From the NCBI GenBank assembly GCA_030272155.1, contig CP126193.1, forward strand, positions 3,162,001-3,226,000: a stretch of DNA of 64,000 nt, read 5' to 3'. The stretch is from Tetradesmus obliquus. Taxonomy: Eukaryota > Chlorophyta > Chlorophyceae > Sphaeropleales > Scenedesmaceae. The notes beneath the pieces are model-generated. The model searched no databases, had not been told where the DNA came from, and saw only the letters and a list, made by a program, of their open reading frames with translations. Positions 11,406 through 21,380 of this stretch are shown here, piece by piece; the stretch's first letter is position 1; every line of letters starts with the position of its first letter. A program made the position numbers and the translations under genes.

Positions 11406-12523
11406 GCCAGATCCCATGCTGGGTGCATCGTCCCTGCCGTCCCTGCTGTCCCGCCTGCTGGTGCTGAATGGCCTCTCACCACGCTGCTCCCAGCTTGCCC
11501 GTCCCTCTCTGCTGGGCATGTCCCTGCTGCTGTCCCTGCTGTCCCATCCGTCCCTGCTGTCCCTCCTGTTGTACTGCTGCCTGTCATCCTGTCCCCAGCT
11601 GCCGCGCCCTCTACTGTCCCTGCTACTGTCCCTGCTGTCCCACCCATCTCTGCTGTCCCTCCTGCTGTCCTTGTTGCTGCTGTCACGCCTGTCCCTGTCC
11701 TCCCACCTCCTGTCCCTGCTGCTGCCACCAGAGCTGGGTGCAGCCCTGTCACCCCTGCTGTTGCTGCTGCTGCTGTAACTCCACTGGTCACGAGCCTCTT
11801 CAGACTGCCGCTGCTGCTGCTGCTCATCTTGCGGACGTCTGTCCCTTGGAGGTCCACTGCTGTGGCGGTCAGTGCTGCCGCCCCTGCCGCCCCTGTCAGG
11901 CTGTTCTCGCCGTGTGCTGCGTGGTCGGCTGCCATCAGAATCAAACCAGGAGCTGCTGCCGTCTTTGTCTCTGCTGCTGCTGCTGCTGCCGCCTCTACCA
12001 GGCCTGGAGCCGCTCGGCTGCCTGCTGCTGTCCCTTCTGCTGCCCCCGGCAGGCGCAGCTGGCAGCTCGCCCCAAGCACTGTCATCCACGCCGCCTTGGC
12101 TACTGCCGCCTGATGCTGCAGCTACATTTTTGAACCTTGTGCTGCTGCTGCTGCTGTTGCAGGGGCTGTGTAAGCTTGCAAGCCGCTTGGCAGGCAAGCT
12201 GCTGGGTGTGCGGGCAGCCTGAGCAGGGTGCGCTGTGTGGTGTGTGCATGCCAGCTGCTGGCACCCAGCGGCCCTGCAGAGCACGTAACACAATTAACAT
12301 ATAGTAATGGCTGTCTGGTGGTAGGCCACCTGCAGTACTGATGCAGCCTCTGAAGCAAGCAGGGAGGACTGGACATGCCAGGACACATGTGCCCTGATGG
12401 ATGCAGCTCTGGCCAAACTCTTGCTCAACCGCTGGGTGCAAGCTGCGTGCTGCCGCTCCAACACGCTCTTGTGTATGTTGCAGATGCTTTGGCGTGAGCC
12501 TACCTTCGATGCAGGCTCTGCAT
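7267..12523 (-). CDS. Circularly permuted GTPase, YqeH / BPG2 (NOA1-like) type, plastid
   Basis: Eight exons: 12504-12523, 11061-12273, 10513-10794, 10044-10118, 9682-9810, 9246-9406, 8860-8990 and 7267-8573. They give 1105 residues with every junction in phase. The GTPase motifs come in permuted order G4-G5-G1-G2-G3: GTKMDLL (about 545), GAANVGKS (about 605), PGTTLG (about 645), then DTPG (about 671). A CYGCG zinc-knuckle (about 378) and CLRCSGLCNG (about 414) precede the G domain, as in YqeH and plant BPG2. Relatives act in ribosome assembly, in plants in chloroplast rRNA processing. The leader MQSLHRRAAGCQQLA, made by a 20-nt first exon, looks like a plastid transit peptide. Unusual are the roughly 270-residue N-terminal region of Ser/Arg/Asp repeats and the acidic C-terminus ending in an Arg-rich tail. 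Known BPG2 proteins are about 600-700 residues, so this one is enlarged by low-complexity insertions. It shares its upstream region with DHAD. Confidence 0.88.
9817..9840. repeat. (CAG)n run at BPG2-like intron 4 acceptor
   Basis: Seven CAG units; sense-strand CTG a few bases upstream of the acceptor at 9811. Confidence 0.85.
10121..10212. repeat. Long (CAG)n array abutting a 3' splice site
   Basis: About 23 uninterrupted CAG units followed by a short interrupted set. On the sense (minus) strand it reads CTG and ends directly at the acceptor of BPG2-like exon 4 (10118). Confidence 0.92.
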
Positions 12524-12892
12524 GCTGAGCAGCAGGATGTGCTGCTGGTGTGGTGTGCTGCTGTTGCCACGAAGGACGGTGGTGTCGGCAGTGCCTCACG
12601 TGACGGCTGTCAGAAAGAAAATTCAACAAATGTTCCGTGTTGTCTATGTTTCGCAAAGCTTCAGTCCAACTGAGAACGTCTCGCCCACCACCACTCGTAC
12701 ATAGCACCTGAGAATGGGTCTGTGAATGTGTCGTTAGTTGAACATCGATGTTTAACAAGACTTCTGCACGAAACGGCATTCATGCTGCTGCAGTTGTTTC
12801 TGACAGTGATCAGAGAAGGGGTTTTCACCGAATTGCGTTTCCTCTGATCCAGGCCGTGACACCGGAAACTGCTTGCCATAATCATTAACACA
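12524..12892. promoter_or_regulatory. Divergent promoter region, BPG2-like / DHAD
   Basis: 369 bases separate the two start codons, which face away from each other, so both promoters and 5' UTRs must lie here or overlap. Both products appear plastid-targeted. No TATA box or named element can be assigned with confidence. Confidence 0.55.
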
Positions 12893-15800
12893 ATGAAGTC
12901 CCTCCAGTGCCAGCAGAAGGCGCAGGGCCTGCGTGCCCAGGACTCACGGAGCCGTCGGACGGCTGTGCGCGTGCAGGCCAATGGCAGCGCTCCCGAGGTT
13001 CCCCCAGGTAACAAAACAGCATTTACGTGCCTGCCGTGCAGTGCTGGTCGCAGTGCTTGTCGCAGTCGGTGTCCAGCACGACAGAAACCTCCTCCTGGCA
13101 GCAGCAGCAGGCAGCTGCAGCAGCAGCAGAACTCAGCCGGTTGAGCTGTACAGCCGGGGTGACTACTGCTGTAGTTGTTTCAGCACCGTTCCAGTTAACT
13201 TGTACCGTGATCAGCTGGATGCTGGCGCGGCAGCAGTGGCAGCAGCAGCAGTGCTGGTGCGGTGTTTTCGCACTGGCACCACCACACCCAGTGCATCATT
13301 GCTCACAAATGTGTACTGAGGTTCATCAAAAGCAAGACAGCCACAGTGAGCAGTGGAGCAGCTCAGCAGTGTCAGCAGCATGCAGCGTGCTAGCAGACTG
13401 ATCTGATGCCGCTGGACAGCTGGCAGTTGGTCAGACGATCAGGAACAGTTGCACAGTCGCATACATGACAAGCAAAGCGGGCATGTTGGGCCATGCTGCA
13501 TTTTTTAATGTTCGTACGCTGCACCTGCTGCGCGTCTTCAGGCCTCAACAAATGGAGCAGCCACATCACGCAGCCCAAGAGCCAGGGCGCGTCGCAGGCA
13601 ATGCTGTACGCCACAGGTGCGTGGTGCTTGCGCCACTCTCTCAATCTGCCAGTACACGCGCCAGCACGGCAGCCAGCGGGCAAGCAAGGCCAGCTCACCC
13701 AGTGTGCATATCTGCGGGCTTTGCAGCCGTATCTGCCGCATTGCATGTATGGTGATTCTGGCTGAGGCAGGCTCCCCAAAAAGCACGTCTGCTCCACCAA
13801 CAACCTCACCTATGCACACCACAGCAAACGCATACTGTGCGCGTCACTGACATCTCGCTTTGCTGTGTGGCACGCCATACATGCATGCTTGCCGCCTGCA
13901 GGCCTGACTGATGCTGACATGAACAAGCCTCAGGTCGGCAGTGCAAGCCTCACTCAACCACACTGTCTTCAGCAACAGGAAACTGTATACGTCACTTGAC
14001 TCGCGCTGTCTGGCACCGCACGCATGCTTGCCGCAGGCCTGACGGAGGCTGACATGAACAAGCCGCAGGTCGGCATTGCCAGCATGTGGTACGAGGGCAA
14101 CCCCTGCAACATGCACCTGCTCAACCTGGCAGAGGAGGTCAAGCGCGGCGTGGTGAGTGGGAGGGGCAGAGAGGGGATCAAATGCATGCGTTATTGGATC
14201 AAGTGCATGTTTGGGGTAGTTGGGCGTGGAGTGGAGCGGGCAGTGGAAAGCAGCGGGCAGCAATGGCGGACACAGCAGCTGCTGTTATTTGGCGGAGGTG
14301 GCCGAGCGCAGCGTGGCAACAGCTGTTGTTGGGGGCAGGGGCAGCAGAGGGAGATGAGATGAGTGTGCTGTTGCACAAGTGGTGCATATTGCATGCTGAG
14401 GTGATGCTGAAGGTGGCGTGTGTGGCTGTGATGTGCGGAATGGCAGCTACCTATGGTGGTGCTGCAGTCATCAGAGTTTGCACTGCAGGGTGGGCAGTCG
14501 GTGCACGCGAGGGGGGCTTGGCACAGCACCCAAAAGCTGCCTGCAACTAGCCAGCCATGGTTGCAAAACGCGCTTGGTGGCATGCGTCAGCCTGCTGTGG
14601 TGGTGGTGCTGTGAGGTGGCAGCTGTGACTTGCTGGTTGTGCTGTAGTGCTGTGGCTGTGTGTTGCTGGTGCTGCCTGTGCTGGCAAGGATGGCTAGTCT
14701 CGTTCGGCGTATAGGCGAGTCCCACCAAGACACAAAGCCATGCCGACAAGAATTACATCACCACCCATTGTCTGAGCCAACACAGGTCACAACACTGCTC
14801 CTGCCGTTTGAGGCATGCATGCTGTGGGATAGCACATGGATACGGCTGAAACAAAATGACATGGTTGTGGTGTTGACTGAGCTCACCGAGCCTGAAAACC
14901 ACACCAACGGTTTTGCGTTCATCAGCTAGTATCGGAGTTTTGTCTTGAGCCATCAGCAGCCATTCTACTTCTAGCTTCCTGCATGCTGCTGCTGTGATGC
15001 CCGCCACCAATTCATCTCGCCTCACCTGCCTCATCTTCGCCAACATTCGCTCTGTTTCCACCCTCCCTCCGCAGGTTGAGGCAGGCATGGTGGGTTACCG
15101 CTTCAACACCATCGGCGTGAGCGATGGCATCTCCATGGGCACAGACGGCATGAGCTTCTCGCTGCAGAGCAGGTGAGAGGCCAGCTGCTGCTGCTGCGCT
15201 GGCTGCGGTGTAGCGGCTGTGTAGCAGGGAGGAGCAAAATGCTGATCTACAGAAGTGTCAATGTGGCAGCTGACGGTTGTTGGTTTGCACTACAGCAGTG
15301 CGAGGCATGGCACAACTCTTGCTATGAGAAACAGCCACCCAAGTGACAGAACCACACAGCTACCTACTCTGTGCTGGTCTGCCACGAATGCGGCATGTAA
15401 CCAACCGCCCGCTGCACACATGTGCCGCAGGGACCTGATCGCTGACAGCATCGAGACCGTGATGAGTGCGCAGTGGTACGACGCCAACGTGTCGCTGCCC
15501 GGCTGCGACAAGAACATGCCGGGCAGCATCATCGCCATGGCAAGGCTCAACCGGCCCTCCATCATGGTGTACGGCGGCACCATCAAGCCAGGCTACAGCC
15601 AGCTGGACGGCAGCGTGCTGGACATCGTGTCGGCCTTCCAGAGCTTCGGTGAGCGCTGCTGGCTGCCTGCTGTTTGCTGTGTGAGGCTCTGTGTTGCATT
15701 ATGTTAGGGAGGCTGGCAGCGTGCTAGATTTCGTGTCGGCCTTCCAGAGCTCTGGTGCGTGGTTGCTTTGGAACATCGGAGGCTGCTTGCTGTTTGATGT

Positions 15801-18800
15801 TTTGAATCAATGCGGAGGATCTGCATCAGCGGCAGTGTGCTGGGCACCGTGTCGGCCTTCCAGAGCTTCAGTGCGTGCTTGCTTGACTTGTTGGAGATGC
15901 TTTTCTGCAGGGGAACAACTGTGTGCGTACTGCGCTTTCAGGGAAGACAAGCGCCATGCAATAGGCAGGTGTCGCGACGCAAGTGTGGTGCCTCAGCAAA
16001 ACTCAGGAGTGCCGCTTTCGCCTGCGTCGTGCGTCATCATCACTTGTCCTCATCATCACTAAACATATGCTCTGTGTCATTGCTTTCTGCAGGCGCGTAC
16101 GCAGCCGGCCTAGTGACTGAGGAGCAGCGCTTTGACATGGTGCGCCACGCCTGCCCGGGTGCCGGCGCGTGTGGCGGCATGTACACGGCCAACACCATGG
16201 CCAGCAGCATTGAGGCGCTGGGCATGAGCCTGCCCTACAGCAGCAGCATCCCTGCCACCGACCCACTCAAGCTGGACGAGTGCAGGATGGCCGGCAGGTG
16301 GGTGCGGCGAGGTGTTTAGCTGCCTGCGGTGTGGTTTAGCTTTGGTTGCTGCTTTGCCTGAGCAGCTGTGGCGATGCTGGCGGGCTCGGCAGCTACAGCC
16401 TGCACGTCTGCTGATTGTGCTTTGTGCCTACCCAACACAGCAGCGACATACTATGATAGCCAGAGGACCAACCCCATGCATGATGCAATAACAACGCACC
16501 TGACATGTGTAACATGTTATAAAATGTCATGTAACAGGTACATCCTGGAGCTGCTGAAGGCTGACATCAAGCCGCGCGATGTGATGACCTACAAGGCCTT
16601 TGAGAATGCCATGGTCACAGTCATGGCCACAGGAGGATCAACTAACGCCGTCATGCACTACATCGCCATGGCGCGCGCAGCAGGCGTGCCACTGTCGCTG
16701 GACGACTGGCAGCGCGTCAGTGACAAGGTGTGTTAGGCTGTTGGTACAGTTGGTATTCTCTGACTTGTGTGTGCTGGGCGTTCCGCTGTTGCTGGACGAC
16801 TGGCAGCGCGTCAGTGACAAGGTGGGAGCAGGGGCAGGGCGTGTTGCGAAGTGCGGCGCGGATGGTGTGCAAGGTGGCATGCACACTTGCGAATTAGTGT
16901 GTTCAAAGTCAGGCTCTGTCTTAGACACCTTTCCGTCCAGTCAAGCTGTGTCTGCAGCTATGCGCTGTCTCTTGTTTTTCGGCGGCAATTACCTAATGTA
17001 TCGACATCTGCTGTCTGTGCTGGTAGTGATGACTCGAAGCTGCTGCCCATGCCCTCTGCTCACCTCTCACCTGCCCTACCCCCCTGTATCCCGCACAGGT
17101 GCCCTTCCTGTGCGACCTCAAGCCCAGCGGCAAGTATGTGATGTCAGCGGTGACTATGCTGCTGCTGCTGCTGCCCGCATTCCCTGCATCATTCTGCATG
17201 TACCGCACAGGTGCCGTTCCTGTGCGACCTGAAGCCCAGCGGCAAGTATGTGATGGAGGACGTGCACAAGGTGGGAGGCACGCCCGCGCTGCTCAAGTAC
17301 CTCATGGCGCAGGGCTTCATCGACGGCAGCTGCCTCACAGTCACAGGTGCGCTGCCGCGCGGCGATAGGTGTGGCACAGATAGATGCTGCGCCAGACAAA
17401 GAGTGATCTGTGTTTGTGCATGCACAGGGCATCATTGATGGCTCATGCTTCACCGTCACAGGGTGGCGCCGCCCGGCAACAACAGTTGTAGCTGCTGCGC
17501 CACACATACAGATGTGATTTGTATGCACAGGGATTCATTCACGGCGTTGCCTCATTGTGACAGGTGCCACGTTGTGTCTGTGTGTGGGGGGCGGGAGGGA
17601 GGGGAGGGGTAAATGTACACATTCGATCTGCACATTGGTATTTGCGTTGGTCTGTGCTTGCAATAAGCGGGTGCATGCACTAGCTTTACATGTCTTGCAG
17701 TATCGCAGCAGCTGGCAGCACTCGCACACACCTGCCTCTAACACTCACACTCACGCACGCACACCCGCCTCACTGCCGCAGGCAAGACCATGGCTGAGAA
17801 CCTTGCGGGCTGCCCTGACCTGAAGGCTGGCCAGGATGTGGTGCTGCCTGTGGAGGCCCCCATCAAGGCCACGGGCCACCTGCAGATCCTGTACGGCAAC
17901 CTGTGCCCTGAGGGCAGCGTGGCCAAGATCACCGGCAAGGAGGGCCTGCAGTTCAAGGGCCAGGTGAGAGAGAGATCGGAGATAAAAATTGAGGGAAAGG
18001 TCTGAGGTATTGTTGAGAGAGCTGGGAGGTGAACCAAAAGGAGCATGAGCAGCACTGCCTGGTGCTAGTGGTGTGGCAAGAGGGGATTCATGGCAGCATA
18101 CACTGACCAGCCAGGGCATGGTGTCGGAACAGCGTCAGAACGTCCACAACAGCTCTGCTTCCTGGAACTAGATAGCAGTTTTTTGGAACGCCTGCCTTGT
18201 CATTCGCTTCGCGAATCCTGTACGGCTGCCCGCCACGATCATACATCATCCGTGGCCCCGCCTGCTGCTCTGGGCGCTTATTGTCACGTGCTGCTGCGCT
18301 GCAGGCGCTGTGCTATGACTGCGAGGAGGACATGCTGGCTGCACTGGAGCAGGACACTGAGAAGTTCAGGGGCAAGGTGGTCATCATCAGGTGGGATGAC
18401 GCCACCGCATGGCAGCAGCAGCAGCAGCATGTCCTATGGACCATCACCAGCAGCACTTCGCCTTGTTTCTTCATTCGGATCAGAATCACTTTGCCGTCTC
18501 TACCATCAGTAAGGCTGTTGTGACTCATCCGCTGCTGCTGCTGCTGCTGCCGCCAGGTACGAGGGCCCCAAGGGCGGCCCCGGCATGCCTGAGATGCTGA
18601 CCCCCACCAGCGCCATCATGGGCGCGGGCCTGGGCAAGGAGTGCGCGCTCATCACGGACGGCCGCTTCAGCGGCGGCAGCCACGGCTTTGTGATCGGCCA
18701 CGTCACGCCAGAGGCGCAGGTCGGCGGGCCCATCGCGCTGGTGCAGGTGAGACAGGCTGGGAGCTTGGGTTCGAGGCATGGGGCGGGGTGGCAGCTGGCT

Positions 18801-19570
18801 GTGTGTTGTGGTTGGCAGCACGTCGACGGGCCCAATGCGCTGGTGCAGGTGATGCGCTGGTGCAGGTGAGGCGCTGGGTGGCGGCTGCAGCTGCTACGGC
18901 CTTGGAATGCCACTTGTGGTGAAGCTGTAAGGAGTCCAGCTGGGGCTGGGGCTGGGCAACAGGGTGCTAGGGGAGTGCGTATGCTGTCGCATGCAGCACG
19001 CTGGTACATGTTGGCTGTGGCTGCCCAGGCGCTGCTGCAGATGATACATTGCTGCAGCTGGGGAGGGTGGCAGCTGGCAGCTGGCTGTGGCAATGGGGCA
19101 TACAGGTACAGCTTGGGGAGTAGAAGGGTTCTGCAACGCCGGCATCGGGAGCATCTTTTGTGAAAGTTTGACGACCACAGTTAAGCCGGTGTGAATTGAG
19201 CAACTCTGACTGCTCTGCTGCCATCCTCTGTTTACACTCTCTTCGCAGGACGGCGACGTCATTGCGATCGATGCGGCGAAGCGCGTGATGGACTTTGACA
19301 AATGACAACTGCAAACGTCATCTGACAAGAACACTCCACTGCTGCGGTGCCTTCCTTTGTTTGCACTCCTTACTCTCTTTGCAGGACGGCGACGTCATCG
19401 CCATCGATGCGGAGAAGCGCGTGATGGACATTGAGGGTGTGAGTGATGCTGACCTGGCGGCGCGCCGCGCTGCGTGGACGGCGCCTCCCCTCAAAGCCAC
19501 CAGCGGCACGCTGTACAAGTACATCAAGAACGTGCTGAGTGCTTCAGAGGGCTGCGTTACTGACGCGTGA
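12893..19570 (+). CDS. ilvD: Dihydroxyacid dehydratase, chloroplast
   Basis: Twelve exons: 12893-13007, 13542-13616, 14037-14152, 15075-15172, 15431-15648, 16093-16297, 16538-16727, 17211-17346, 17782-17963, 18305-18390, 18557-18746 and 19385-19570. All are in phase, giving 598 residues, close to plant DHAD (about 608). The enzyme converts dihydroxy acids to 2-oxo acids in valine, isoleucine and pantothenate synthesis in the plastid. Cysteines for the iron-sulfur cluster lie in GNPCNMH (87), PGCDKNMPG (159) and CPGAGACGG (228-234). The [16 protein letters not shown] block near the C-terminus is the active-site serine region. The first 38 residues are basic and fit a transit peptide. Nearly every intron contains decayed copies of neighbouring exon edges (listed separately), which could give aberrant transcripts. 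Confidence 0.96.
13880..13951 (+). repeat. Ghost of DHAD exon 3 start with acceptor
   Basis: Acceptor-like TTGCCGCCTGCAG followed by a close copy of the first 50 bases of exon 3 (real copy at 14037), including the flank GCATGCTTGCCGC. It loses similarity and frame after GTCGGCAGTGCAAGC. It has no matching donor. Confidence 0.85.
15711..15757 (+). repeat. Ghost 1 of DHAD exon 5 end with donor
   Basis: Copy of the last 40 bases of exon 5 (GGCAGCGTGCTAGATTTCG onward) and its donor, now TCTGGTGCGTGG. The intron sequence after it also resembles the start of the real intron, so the duplicated unit was about 115 bases. Confidence 0.85.
15826..15877 (+). repeat. Ghost 2 of DHAD exon 5 end
   Basis: Second copy (AGCGGCAGTGTGCTGGGCAC onward to GAGCTTCAGTGCGTG), about 115 bases beyond ghost 1 and more diverged. 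Confidence 0.85.
16774..16827 (+). repeat. Ghost of DHAD exon 7 end with donor
   Basis: Copy of the [10 protein letters not shown]-coding end and donor (GACAAG|GTGGGA), starting about 47 bases after the real donor at 16728. The frame is preserved in the copied segment. Confidence 0.88.
17093..17152 (+). repeat. Ghost of DHAD exon 8 start with acceptor
   Basis: CGCACAG plus a near-identical copy of [15 protein letters not shown], then diverges. The real exon begins at 17211. This is the best preserved ghost, so acceptor choice between the two may be imperfect. Confidence 0.9.
17424..17570 (+). repeat. Two ghosts of DHAD exon 8 end
   Basis: Copies at about 17424-17463 (CAGGGCATCATTGATGGCTC onward) and 17529-17570 (CAGGGATTCATTCACGGCG onward) repeat the [12 protein letters not shown]-coding end; the second is heavily mutated. 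Each ends in a donor-like sequence. Confidence 0.8.
18815..18872 (+). repeat. Ghosts of DHAD exon 11 end
   Basis: GGGCCCAATGCGCTGGTGC and a second partial GATGCGCTGGTGCAGGTGAG repeat the GGPIALVQ-coding end and its donor, 90-125 bases after the real one at 18746. Confidence 0.8.
19200..19305 (+). repeat. Ghost of DHAD exon 12 start, possible alternative last exon
   Basis: Acceptor CTTCGCAG at 19241-19248 followed by a copy of the start of exon 12. In the DHAD frame it reads [18 protein letters not shown] and then stops at 19303-19305. If used it would replace the last 61 residues by 18. The upstream 45 bases of intron are copied too. Confidence 0.85.
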
Positions 19571-21380
19571 TTGGTGGATTGGTATTGTTATACTAAAGTA
19601 TTTTGATGTGCTGAGATGGACAGGTTTTTCTCACGCTGTGTGTGTGTGGGACAGTCGCAGGTGTTGCTGCCGTTGTTATGACAGCAGGGGGTAGTTTTGA
19701 AGGTTGAAACATACATGCTGACTGGTGTGGAATTGCCTGGCCACCACTGGCTGTAGCTGGCTCGCCGTCTACACTTCTAAGCGCTTGGGAGAACCAATCA
19801 CTCGCACTGTGGGCATGTTGGTCGTGGTGTGTGGCCAGGAACTACTTGCTGTGCGGCATGTGGTCTGTCTGCAGCTGCCGGCAAACACCAGCGCTGCTGT
19901 GTTTGACATTTCTGAAGCTGCATGTAGCAGGCTGTGCCACCAGCTGTAGCAGACTGCGAGTAGCTGGTAGCTGTGCATGCTACAGCGTGTTGGTTGTGCT
20001 TGCGCCCTCAGGCATCGCATCTGTTGCTTCGAGCACTGCTGGCCAGCGCCTTCAGCAGTCACCGCCCGTGCCATGCAGCCGTGAATGTTTGCGGTAATGC
20101 CAACCCCTGCTGCGCGCTGTTTCAGCATTGCATGTGGCCATGTGGTAGATGCTGCCACCGCATGGTGTAGCGTGGCAGCAGCCGTGCTGCAGCTTGATCT
20201 GGCCACGCGACGCGGAGTTTTCGCGGAGTGCGCCTGGCCTCCACATAGGTTGAATTGTGTGTACCTTTGCACACTAGTATGAGGTGCCACGTTCACACCA
20301 TCATGGCATGATGACATGGTTGTTCCTGGGGTATTGTGGGATTACCGGGTCAACCCTGACAGGGTCAACTCTGCATAATCATCTTGTGTCCGGCACCGTG
20401 GTGTATGGTAATGCCGCATTGCAGTGATACGTTTGGTGATCGTCAATATCAGCGTGTTTATCTGCAATTCTGCATACTAGAATCGTCCTATTTATACTGT
20501 GACCCGATCCGCTGTGGGCAGGGAGCAGAAGCAGGAGCTGCACATGCTTGCAATCTGAGGTTCGGCAGCCATGGTGGCCTTTTGGGGGACCACTTCTAGC
20601 CATGTGAGTACTCATTATGCTGCATTATACTTGCAATGATTGACCTGCTTGCACGTATCAACCCTGAATACTGTGGGCAGGGAGCCCGCCATAGCTGTCC
20701 ACGACCAGCGCTGCTGGCCCAGCCCCAGTGGGGCTGCAGGGCAGGTGCTAGCAGGTGCGGCAGCCAGCTCAGCAGAGCCTGAGATGAGTGCAGATGTTCA
20801 AACAATAACCAAAGAACATATAATTGTCTGGGTCTTCTGTAAATCGTGGGCAGCGCTGTCGCGCAAGCGTCACTAGAATTGTACCGCCCAGACCATGCCG
20901 CGCAAGTCCACCCACATTCCGGTTACACACTTCTCATGCAAGCATACGCTTCACGAGAAGATAATTACAAGAAAAGACTCGTAGCTATACCTTAACTTCG
21001 CTGTCAACCCTAGCCAGAACTACCAGTATATTCCTTGTTCAAACGCTGCACTCGCCCACTGTCCCCGCCCCGTTCTGTGTCATCTGCCTGTCAATGAGTG
21101 AGTGATGATGGCCTTAACTTTACCTGACATTGCATAACGCACATGGGTACCATCACTGCATCACAGCTAAACGTCATGGCTGGCTCCGCGCGGCAACAGC
21201 GAACCAGCGCTCTGCGCATATCCCTACCGTTTTCTGTTCCGCGCGACATACTTACACGGTGTGATGCACGATCACTGCAGGCCAGCTGGTGCCAAAGTGC
21301 TGAAGTGATCACCTGGCAGCTGTACAGACTGCTGAGCTGGCTGGGCACATTGGAGGCGCTGGCATACGCTGCAGCAGGCC
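19571..21380. other. Intergenic, no gene recognised
   Basis: 3' region of DHAD and promoter region of the TauE-like gene. Composition drops toward AT-richer sequence at 20820-21010. Open frames are short and unlike known families. Confidence 0.4.

Noticed and set aside
10980-12113. 377-residue open frame on the plus strand opposite the BPG2-like exon 2
   Set aside because: It is the antisense of a Ser/Arg/Asp repeat region; low-complexity triplet repeats are open in several frames. The minus frame joins to a conserved GTPase.
16741-16827. Extra DHAD exon between exons 7 and 8
   Set aside because: It duplicates the end of exon 7 and would repeat [10 protein letters not shown] in the enzyme; it lacks its own good acceptor, so it is treated as a ghost.
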